Assembly (NCBI GenBank): GCA_963924555.1
Contig: OZ004587.1
Coordinates: 7,208,075 to 7,272,074 of the forward strand
DNA from: Crambe crambe
Taxonomy: Eukaryota; Porifera; Demospongiae; Poecilosclerida; Crambeidae
DNA: 64,000 nucleotides
Reading direction: 5' to 3'
Below, one piece after another: positions 55,430-64,000 of the stretch. Every line of letters starts with the position of its first letter. Position 1 is the stretch's first letter. The translations under genes and the position numbers were made by a program. A model generated the notes under the pieces. The model was given only the letters and a program-made list of their open reading frames with translations, searched no databases and had not been told where the DNA came from.

Positions 55430-57600
55430 GGGATAATGATAAGGGTAATGTCCACCTGTGTATTGTGTGATCTTCAGCCGATACATTTTATCATATTAGG
55501 TAAATGTGCTACAGCAGAAATAGTGGACAGTAAAGATATCCGAAGTAAATTTTTATTTCTACTTTTCCATACAATGAGGTCCTTAATTTAGTCAGGTCAA
55601 TTTTATATTTTATTGTTACGAAGTGGACCAAAATGTGAAACTTCATAACATCATTTATGAATCCATACTAAAGAAAATTATAAGGGGTGCCATCAGTTTG
55701 AGTGGTTTGGAGAGTTTTTATGACATTTTGTTTAGATTTTTTTTTGTTTTGCGAAAATTTAAATTTTCGCTACCCATAGAGATAACATAGCAAAATAAAA
55801 AAGCACGAAATATAAATTGATTATGCATTACAATTTCCACTGCAATTGCACAAAGCAGTGCAAGAGAGCCCTGCATCTTTACACTTACTCAGCTAAATTT
55901 TCATACTACATCACAAATTCACAAAAAGCTTCAGCAATTTAGGCACTGACTTACTCTGGCAGTCTGATGGAAAGCTGCCTGCAAACTGTGGAGGCTTCCA
56001 TTCTAACATCTCTTTTCTTAATCTTTTTGCAACCTTAGCCATAGCTAACATTTCTGATTGTCTATCAGCAACAGCTTCCTTCAACAATTTCTGTAAGCCT
56101 TGAAATAATGTAGCCTTGCCATCTGACTGCTACTGACATCTAGCTATCACCAAAATGATCAAGCAGCTACTGCTTTAACTTTATTTGTTTCTCAACTTGA
56201 AGGGTTTTTAAATGATTTTCATATAAACCATGCAACTCAGGCAGCTTAAAAATGAATTTGCCAGCTTCAACACTATCCTCAATATGGGATACCAATTCAA
56301 CAAATACTTGAGCATCAACTATACTATTATCTTCACTGATAGTAGAGTCTTGCTTAGCTTCTTGTGCACTTCGATACCTATTTTTATGCTTTGAAAGACA
56401 GTTATAATGGTATTTGGCTTCTATAGCTATTAGTCATCCTAGCAAGCAAAGCTGTATCTTGTAACTCTGTAGCCATTCTTCTCAATTCAGTATCGAGATT
56501 CATTGTGGAACAATTATGAAGTTTATCACCTACCTCAGAGCAAAATACACCACACTAGGAGTTCTAACTCTTTTTTGGTTCGATTTTCTTTGCTCCTCCT
56601 CATTTTCAACTTCAACTGATCGTTTAGCTATTACTCTTACTTTCTCGAGCTTCAAAGGGGCAAACTTCAGGTGACATGCCTTGTGCCACTTAGCTCTATT
56701 TGTCATGAATGATTCAGCATCTTCATTCTCACTGAACTTCACTACATCTGGTAAATATTGAAGATCATGATAGTTTGGAGAAAGCTGCTGTAAATTTCAA
56801 GCCCATTACCTTGATAACTATCTGCTGGGCATTTAAGATCCTCTTCCCCTCCACAAATAACACAGCACTTCCAATCTGCACACCCAAAATGGTTGCAGGC
56901 CAAAAAAAGTAAATTTATTTTCGCGAAATTAAAATTCGCGTCATTTTTACTATTGTAGCTGTGCAATGAGCGAAATTAATATATTTCGCGCATAGCGCAA
57001 CTTCAAGGTAAAAAGTTTGAAGCTTCATACTTTTGCTTCCATAGTGAAAATTCAATGGCACCCCTTCTGAATAGCTTTAATATGGTATGATAAATCATAT
57101 TACAAAAAATTATGCTTTGGTCCAGTTGGTAACGATTTCATGAAAAATTCTGTGAAATTGACCTGACTAATTACTGAGAAAGTATCGATACAAAACTTAA
57201 AGGTACTTCTCTAACATCCGAGCTAAATGAATCTGATGATGATGTCCGCAAGATATTACTGAAGGCGTTTCATAACTGTTCATTTTTTAGTTTTAAAATT
57301 GTAAGAGATAGCTATCATCGATCACCTTGGCACTAACGATGACAAGGAGAGACTAGCCAAGTACGAAGAAAGTTTCAAAGATTATTGCAAGGATGGAGTA
57401 CCTACTGAGGTTCCATTGGAAGAAGTTTGTGTTATACAATCAGAAATATCAAGAATATTGGGGAAGCCCATACACCTGAAAGGTATGAATGAAGGAGGGA
57501 TTATATATATATATATATCTTCTTCACAAGCTGAACTGGGGGGTTGGGTATGTGAATACCGTAATCGTATAAATTTTCGGAGGTTTAAAATTTCGTGATT
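55430..57600 (+). pseudogene. Broken helical-domain cassette split by a transposon
   Basis: The 5' part (55430-55588) repeats the sequence before and at the start of the intact cassette at 58350-58575, for example AATGATAAGGGTAATGTCC and GTGGACAGTAAAGATATCCG. The 3' part (57170-57485) continues it with CTGATGATGATGTCCGCAAG, ACTAACGATGACAAGGAGAG and AGAAGTTTGTGTTATACAATC. A 1.58 kb DNA transposon (55589-57169) sits between them. The 3' part also has a frameshift near 57310 (GAGATAGCTATCATCG against GAGATATCATCG) and has lost the CKHRLCEVPTE region. It is therefore a dead copy. Confidence 0.75.
55589..57169 (-). mobile_element. 1.58 kb DNA transposon with TAGTCAGGTCAATTT ends
   Basis: The left end TAGTCAGGTCAATTTTATA and the right end (complement) TAGTCAGGTCAATTTCACAG are inverted repeats, with a second matched block (TTAC then TGGACCAAA). 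The flanks suggest an ATT duplication (CCTTAATT and ATTACTGAG). The minus strand has two open stretches, 56966-56742 (CCVICGGEEDLKCPAD) and 56742-56530 (KFSENEDAESFMTNRAKWHK, then ACHLKFAPL). Together they look like a Cys/His zinc-binding module followed by a basic tail. No transposase catalytic core is evident, so the element is probably non-autonomous or decayed. The superfamily is unassigned; PIF/Harbinger-like is possible from the 3 bp duplication. Confidence 0.7.
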
Positions 57601-58350
57601 TCCGGAGCTGTTCCTATAATAAAAAATTTCCGCAGGTCTAATTTTCATATCAAGCACATGGAAAATAATGCATGCGCATAATAGCTATATCATTATCTGC
57701 TGCTGGGGCCGAGTGACATGCATGATGGCTACCTTCTCGTGATTCGTGGCTACTACAGAGAAATCTAGATAGTCCCCCAAAAAGAAGAGCTGGGCTGGCG
57801 ATGTCAGACTAAAATCTAGACTGCTACGGAAGGCGAGATGCTTCGTTGTAGAAGAGAGACAGGCAACGGCCATGATCCCGGTAATGAAGCATGATACTTT
57901 CGTCTCACGGACTATCTGCTCCAGCTGCTATCGATATCGCATTGCATACGCATGCGCATCGTCGTCATATATGACGTCATAGTACTAAGACTTCGTTTAT
58001 TATTTTCGAGGATTCTGATCGACTACGAAAAAAAAAGGAAAATAAAACCCCATCGAAAATTTATACAAATACGGTATGTGATGTCTGTGCAGCATTAATG
58101 TAGTGGTGCATGCTGTGTTACTGATTGTTAATTCTTGGATAACATTCAGTGAGGATTATAACAATCTGCCATGGGCCAATTACCAGGTCAAAAGGTCATA
58201 TATCTGTTCAAGATTTGCTTTAGTTGACATCATTATAGGCATAATACATCCCATTGCACTTAGGAATGTATCTAATATGACCGATCAACTCCTGACATTT
58301 TGTCAAATTATAATCCTCACTGACATTACACTCCTGGAATATGTATTGTA
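57601..58350. other. Spacer with an NRF1-like site, no confirmed gene
   Basis: Contains CATACGCATGCGCATCG at 57946-57962 and a CRE-like TATGACGTCATA at 57968-57979, the kind of motifs found at promoters in this window. A 62-codon minus-strand frame at 57685-57873 starts beside them but shows no recognisable domain. Confidence 0.4.
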
Positions 58351-58420
58351 GGACAATGATAAGGGTAATGTCCACCTGTGTATTGTGTGATCTTTTTGCT
58401 TGCACATTTTATCATATTAG

Positions 58421-59143
58421 GTAAATATTCTGCAGTAGAAGAGAAATTTCCTTATCTGAAAAGTGTATATTTATCAGAAGAAGAAAGGAGTATGCTGATG
58501 GGAAGACTCGTAGTGGACAGTAAAGATATTCAAAGTAAATTCTCGTCTCTACTTTTCCACACAGAGAGGTCCTTAACTAGTGAGAAAGTGTCGATACGAT
58601 CCTTGAAGGTGCTTCTCTTACCTTATAAAATATCTTATCATGAATCTGATGATGACGTCAGCAAGATATTACTGAAGGCATTTCGCTGCTGTTCACTGTT
58701 CAGTTTTCAAATCGTAAAAGATATCATCGATCACCTTGGTACTAGCGATGACAAGGAGAGATTAGCCAAATACGAAGCAAGTTATTGCAAACACAGACTT
58801 TGTGAAGTACCTACTGAAGTGCTGAACCCTGGTGGATCAGGAGAGGAGAAACAATTTTTTGTCAAGACAGATAAAATTTTCGATGTTCAGTTGGAAGAAG
58901 TTTGTGTTATACAAACAGAAATATCAAGAATATTGGAGAAGCCCATACACCTGAAAGGTATGAAGGAGGAATGTGTCGAACTCATTTTCTATCTCCTTCA
59001 CGAGCTGGATGAAATCTTTCCTTTGAATGAGAAACAAATGAATCTGCTGAAAGGAATTGGAGTGTTGAGAGTGTATGATGAATGTAAGGAATACTTCTCC
59101 CTGTCCTCTAATGCTGGTACCACAGTATCCAATGACAACTCAG
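58421..59143 (+). CDS. Intact helical-domain exon cassette
   Basis: Open exon of 723 nt (241 codons) bounded by TATTAG and a GTGAGT donor, phase 1 on both sides. It encodes the helical domain in a variant form: LVVDSKDIQSKFSSLL, SDDDVSKILLKAFRCCSLFSF, GTSDDKERLAKYEA and KHRLCEVPTE, and ends with TVSNDNS, the same tail as linker exon 2 of both NLR genes. No start exon or CARD exon was found upstream, and the next downstream cassette (59235) is broken. It could be an alternative exon spliced into the 61770 gene or an orphan. The role of the domain is unknown; in the NLRs it sits between the linkers and NACHT. Confidence 0.65.
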
Positions 59144-59234
59144 GTGAGTTCTATATAATGTAATATGACTTTGTGAAAACCCTGTACGTCTTAACCAGTG
59201 ATGATGAAACCATGTGTTACACTTACTATCATAG

Positions 59235-59788
59235 ATAAATCTGAGAGATTTCCTTATCTGAGAAGTGAGCATTTATCAGAAAAAGAAAAGAGTATGCTGA
59301 TGGGAAGATTCGTAATGGAGAGTAAAGATATTTGAAGTAAATTTTCATCTCTACTTTTCCAAACTGCAAAGTCGTTCACTAGTGAAAACATGTCACCACA
59401 ATACTTAAAGATTATTCTCCAACCTTACAAAATATCTGAGCTAAATGAATCTGATGATGACGTCAGCAAGATATTACTGAAGGCGTTTCACTACTGTTCA
59501 CTGTTCAGTTTTAAAATTATAAGAGATATCATCAAACACCTTGGCACTAACGATGATAAGGAGAGACTAGCCGAATACGAAGCAAGTTTCAAAGATTATT
59601 GCAAGCACAGACTTTGTGAAGTACCTACTGAAGCACTGAACCCTGGTGGATCAGGAGAGGAGAAACGAACTGAACTCTACGTTATGACCGATAAAATTTT
59701 CAATGTTCCATTGGAAAAAGTTAAGATTGTACAATCTGAAATTTCAGGAATATTGGAGATGCCCATACACCTGATTCCAATGAAATAG
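59235..59788 (+). pseudogene. Second helical-domain cassette, broken
   Basis: Near copy of 58421-59143 beginning after ATCATAG in the same phase. An in-frame TGA at 59332-59334 stands where the intact copy has the Gln of DSKDIQSKF. The frame then stays open (NESDDDVSKILLKAF, KHRLCEVPTEALNPGGSGEE) but ends at IHLIPMK with a stop, losing about 55 C-terminal residues. Probably non-functional. Confidence 0.75.
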
Positions 59789-59876
59789 TGTGAAACTTTC
59801 TCTTCACCTATTGTTATTATTGTAACTCTCCACCTATTGTTGTTGTTGTTGTAACTCTCCACCTATTGTTGTTGTT

Positions 59877-59966
59877 GTTATTGTTTTTGTTTCCTTTTGT
59901 TGTTGTTTATGATAATCAGGACACATAACCACATAATGAGATTCATAACTTGATGGCTAGACCTTT
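59877..59966. repeat. Second copy of the 52360 block
   Basis: See 52360-52454; the order of blocks is the same. It follows directly on the broken cassette at 59235. Confidence 0.7.
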
Positions 59967-60228
59967 GACTTCAGACACTGGATATCAATACTATGGAAGT
60001 AGTGTGTGCTGATCACTATGCTGTATCATTTGTTGTATGGGTGCATAGACAATGCACTGGATATATAAATAAGGGGAGGACCCTGTTAATTCTCCTTTCC
60101 TAACATTCTTTGGAGTCCTCAATTCCTTTTAGATGGAGATGACAGGTTTATGAATGCAAGTGAGATAATAGATGATTAATCATTCTTTATGGATTGCTAT
60201 ACATACTATGTACAGTGAAACTGAATCT

Positions 60229-60231
<3 letters not shown>

Positions 60232-60268
<37 letters not shown>
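60232..60268. repeat. (ACA)n microsatellite
   Basis: About 37 bp of CAA units between the repeat block and the enolase pseudogene. Confidence 0.9.
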
Positions 60269-60339
60269 ACTATCTGTAGTACAAGTTCCTTCAGTTAGAT
60301 TTACTTCAGGGAGTTACACTTTCAATTTGATTCACTTTT

Positions 60340-61196
60340 AGCAAAAGTGCATTGTAACCAATAAATTGTCCCCTACAATCTGTTCTTTGTTGTCTAAGTC
60401 ATCCTGATCGAAACCATCCTCAATGGAGACTATGGGATAGAAATTGTGATAAAGCTCAACCAGTTGGGTACAAGCCATCCATTTTGATGGATCTGATCGT
60501 TTCCTGTCTTTGTAAAACTCAGAGGTTGCTGAATCCATTCCGATCTGAATGCGTCCCGTGTAGCCAGCTTTTTCAATTGCTACTTTCAAGAGTTCAAGAC
60601 CGCCTTGAGCAAAGCCGCCCCCCATCTCCGACATTGACAGCATCTTGCCCGTACTGCTTCTTCACCACTGCCTTGAGGTTTTGGTAGACTTCAGGTGGAG
60701 AGACAAGGGACTGTCAGTGTTACTGTGTCTGTCCTAAGCTATGTTTGCACTGTACATGGCATTACTGGACATGTGTGGGCATGGTAGGATAACTTCAGTG
60801 TTTCCCACTAGGTAAGCGATATGGCAGTACAAGGGGAACCCCCTTCTGGATTGCTCCTGTAGTTAAAGTTTAGTGCATATGAGTTAAGATCATCAAGGTT
60901 AAGATCATCGAGGTTAAGATCATCGAGATTGAGGTGATAAAGGTCTGGTTTAAGGTTAAGAATTACTACTTAGTGTAAAAATCTTTGTAGGGAAACTTCA
61001 TGGATTTGAGATGAATAGACTCTATAATATGGTACACACTTCAAAATGTATGAAACTTTCCCACTGTTCATACACATGTGTGTGTTAAGGTTGACTGCTA
61101 TGGCATACACATTAAACATGACTTCCACTCACCAGCCTTGCACACAACCCAGGAAGCATTAGCTCCAAGCTTGCTCTTATTCTCAGTCCCATCTAG
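60340..61196 (-). pseudogene. Enolase pseudogene with intron remnant
   Basis: Minus-strand pieces match enolase: 61196-61133 reads LDGTENKSKLGANASWVVCKAG and ends in a GTGAG donor; about 60700-60640 reads [20 protein letters not shown]; 60640-60345 reads [41 protein letters not shown] and IVGDNLLVT. Defects: the VSLA part of ILGVSLAVCKAG is gone, the exon for VEKGVPLYRHI to REAMRIG is missing, an extra base in the G run near 60630 shifts the frame at VNVGDGG/GFAQ, and the gene stops after GDNLLVT. Because a donor site and intron-like spacer remain, this is a duplicated genomic fragment and not a processed copy. Confidence 0.8.
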
Positions 61197-61344
61197 CCTC
61201 GTTCCCAGGCCCCTCCCATCCAGATTGATTGTGTGTCCACTTTGCTCCGCTTGGTCACTTGGATTAAATAGAAGAGTTAGACTCTACTTGTTTTTGCAGT
61301 GGAGAGATTGATTCGAGACAACTGTCTGATGGATGGAGATGACC

Positions 61345-61590
61345 TGCAGATTTCGTAGGCCATAAGCAAACATACTTTGACCTCACTGAACATTATGTAA
61401 TGTTGATCTATTGTTCTCGAGGAGCCCCACCCCTCTTCAAGATCTAATATTTTGAGTAGACTAGTGTGTGATTGTTCTCTTCATCTTCTTGCAGAGGTTA
61501 GTCGACTGAGAGCTACCTTGCTGGCTAATAATATTATTAATATCGAGTCTGCATTTGAGGGGAACCCCGCCCACTCCTGTTCATTGACAT
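61345..61590. repeat. 5' flank duplicated upstream of both NLR-type genes
   Basis: Partner of 43905-44215; see there. It contains GGGGAACCCCGCCCACTC about 210 bp upstream of the CARD start. Confidence 0.55.
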
Positions 61591-61769
61591 AGCTAATTAT
61601 TTCGAGAGACATCTGCTCCCGACATCTGCTCCCTGAGAGACTTCTGTGACCATCTAACTTAATTGATATTTCGTTCAACTGACTACAAAAGATCAGATTG
61701 ACTTGTAAGTTTGTATGTTCACACTATGTATGATAAATGAACCATCACATCTTATTTGTACAGTTAAAA

Positions 61770-64000
61770 ATGGCAGAGTCCAAGGAGTATTCCACAGTTG
61801 TCAAGTGCAGGAGGAAGTTGGAGATTGCTCTGGAGTCTGACAGAGATATAGCACAGTTTCTCCTCCAGCAAGGATTCATCACACAAGAACGTTACGATGA
61901 AGTCATCAACCCAAAATCGAATCTGACAGATGCTGATAAAGCTAGCATGTTAGTGACTGCTATAAGGAATCGAGTTGAACTCAACCCTTGCAATTACCAC
62001 AAAGTGGTCGATCATTTGCGTCAGAACATTATAAGATATGGAGACATTGTTGAAATTCTCGACCAACAGTATCATCAGACCACAGCTGTAGGCAACCTTC
62101 TTCAACCAGGTATGAGGACCAGAAGGGACGACTGGATCTATAGCATGTGTATACCATGGGAAAAACCCCAGAAACTTCCCTCTTTTAGCTTTCTGATTAA
62201 GCTTTAAGTTAATTGAGGTATTTTGTATGGTTATAGGACGTTATAAATTACTATTTTCCCATAGCCACTACCCAATCAGTGATGGCCACACACTCTCCTC
62301 CTCCTGTACCCAATGCCTCTCCCTTGACAATTCCCTCTGAGGGAATGACCTCCATGATGGCCACACTAACCCTTCATCCTGTACCCAATGCTGCTTTTTC
62401 GAAAATGAGGTCTCCTAATGAGTCTTCTGAGGGAGGCACCTCTATGCTGGTCACACCCTCCCTTCCTCCTGCCGTACCCAACGCCTCTCCTTCACCAAGA
62501 TCTCCCTACAAAGGATCAACCTATAGAATTGCCACACCACCTCCCAACAATCCTGATGGTGCCACAGTATCCAATGACAACTCAGGTGAGCTCTATATGG
62601 AATATATAACATTTACGTACTTGTGAGATCCCTTTACCATATCTTTATAGTACAGTAGGATTATAGTGTTGTATCCATGGGTGATTTATAATAGTCCATG
62701 TATGACTATCATATTGTTACAACTCATAGGTAAATCTGCTATGGGTAATGAGAGTGCATGCTAACTGTTACTTCCTTTAACAATCACGTCTGCAGGGTTC
62801 ATAGTAACATTCTATTATTGTCTGGACATGATTATCTAATAGCAGTTTTAAATGTACATCTATGATTGGTTGGACGAAGGACCAGACAAATAAAAAATTG
62901 ACCAGGAAATGTGCATCTGTGACTACACACATTAGATACCCAAACTGTATTTTCATTCTGATTTTGCTATCATGGGGAAAACCCCATAGCTATTGTGGGG
63001 AAAACCCCCCTTTAAATTTTTATAAGATCCTATGATTTTACTGTTTTCCTATCAGTGATGGCCACACCCTCTCCTCTTCCTCTCTATGAAGGATCAACCT
63101 CTAGAATTGCCACACCACCTCCCAGCAGTGGCTCTTTCTCAGCTTCCACAATGATTGAACAAGAAATCGAAATCTTAGAAAAAAAATTTAATGAAATAGC
63201 AGACATGACTTTCGATCAAATTAAAACGAAGAATCCAGATGTGGTTAGATTCATAGCAAGGCTTGTTTCTCTACCCATAAAGTATCGTGAACTGCACAAA
63301 GAATTTTTCACGCAGTTAATGGAGTTTGTAGAAAAAGATACAACCATTGAAAGGATATGGATGAAATTGAGTGAATACTGGGACTTCCTAAATTACACAC
63401 TCTTGGAGAATTTGGTTCACAAATTTTGTGATCACACCCTCAAAGCCAACATGGAGGAATATGTGAAAGGTCTTAAAAGATTTAGAACTAAAACTCTCTT
63501 GTGTGAATTTACCCAATACTGCAACAAAATCAATAAAGAGTTACCAGAACACGATTTACGAGAAGTAGTCGTTAAGTTGAAGAAACACTGGGATGAATGT
63601 ACCCTTGAAGACTTAGAAGAATTGAAGGAGAACATTACTCAACAATTCTTTCTCCCTTCATTTGTGATGAGATTAAAAAGCATCAAACCAGGATCCATTG
63701 TAGTCACATGGACAATCCCAATGTTTATTGCATCAGCTCTCAGGCAGAACATTCAAAACATGGACATAAGTGAATTCTGTAAGGAAAATGAAATCGAACG
63801 TATCCTTATCGATGGCAAAGAATTCTCTAAAGGAACCACATCTATGCTGACCACACCTATCACTGCACCTCACAGTGGCTCTTTTATTGTTCCCTCGAAG
63901 CGATCCTCTACTGATCCATCTGAAAGAATTCAACCTGGTGGCAAAGATGCCAGTGATAAGTTTACTCCCTTGTTGCTGAACTTTTTTGAACTGCACACCT
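61770..64000 (+). CDS. Second NLR-type gene: CARD - linkers - helical domain, cut by window end
   Basis: Exons 61770-62109 (CARD, ERYDEVINPKSNLTDADKAS), 62265-62585 (Thr/Pro-rich linker ending VSNDNS) and 63056 to beyond 64000, phase 1 throughout. The ATG lies in GTACAGTTAAAAATGGCAGA, aligned with the 44832 gene. The third exon is open to the window end and starts as a linker (YEGSTSRIATPPPSSGSFSA) that passes without an intron into the helical domain (EIEILEKKFNEIADMTFDQI, YWDFLNYTLLENLVHKFCDH, GSIVVTWTIPMFIASALRQ), then a second linker. NACHT and LRR would be expected beyond the edge. The counterpart of exon 3 in the sister gene (GGTAAATCTGCTATGGGTAA at 62731) runs into a stop after 11 codons and is probably skipped. 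So linker and helical parts were re-joined differently in the two sisters. Confidence 0.8.

Noticed and set aside
57685-57873. Small minus-strand gene starting beside the NRF1-like site at 57946
   Set aside because: 62 codons with no domain, no donor that could be placed and no paralogue; left as an open question in the spacer entry.

Overview
The window looks like animal nuclear DNA from an early-branching metazoan, most likely a demosponge. Genes are closely packed with short GT-AG introns. The sequence is AT-rich, full of AGCT-type words, CT/GA microsatellites and short inverted-repeat transposons. It carries expanded innate-immunity genes (CARD, NACHT, LRR, TRIM) of the kind known to be numerous in sponges. 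The phylum is inferred from gene content only; no rRNA or mitochondrial marker is present. Exon boundaries were worked out by hand from splice signals, reading phase and paralogue comparison.

Layout. 1-2 kb: 5' part of a minus-strand gene with two CARD-like domains, running off the left edge. 2.1-14.6 kb: two minus-strand nine-exon paralogues (genes A and B) encoding CARD, a helical domain and six beta-propeller-like repeats. 14.6-17.9 kb: relics of multicopy or transposon-derived genes and a retroelement fragment. 17.9-23.6 kb: a CDCA7-type zinc finger fused to DDT and WSD-like segments. 23.6-26.3 kb: glycine-N-acyltransferase-like gene. 26.7-30.2 kb: two single-exon TRIM45-like genes. 30.4-34.0 kb: CARD gene ending in a SAMD9/Schlafen-type AlbA-like domain. 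34.1-38.7 kb: two tandem GH35 beta-galactosidases, the second head-to-head with a DDX24-like helicase (38.8-42.5 kb). 44.8-49.9 kb: a CARD-NACHT-LRR gene (NLR) with one in-frame stop. 53.0-55.1 kb: 3' part of a WDR61/SKI8 gene. 55.4-59.8 kb: three copies of the helical-domain exon, two of them broken. 60.3-61.2 kb: enolase pseudogene. 61.8-64.0 kb: a second NLR-type gene, cut by the window edge.

The main theme is a modular immune-gene family. An N-terminal CARD exon, Ser/Thr/Pro-rich linker exons and one recurring helical domain are joined to different C-termini: NACHT-LRR or six propeller-like repeats. A CARD-AlbA gene shares the CARD and linker plan without the helical domain. Every intron I could place in these genes is phase 1, so the exons are symmetrical and can be swapped without breaking frame. 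Orphan and degenerate copies of the helical exon show that turnover is active.

Mobile DNA marks the recent history. Two elements have paralogous empty sites within the window. One 430-465 bp element with long terminal inverted repeats carries a tRNA-like segment with pol III boxes. Long CT microsatellites form the polypyrimidine tract of many 3' splice sites.
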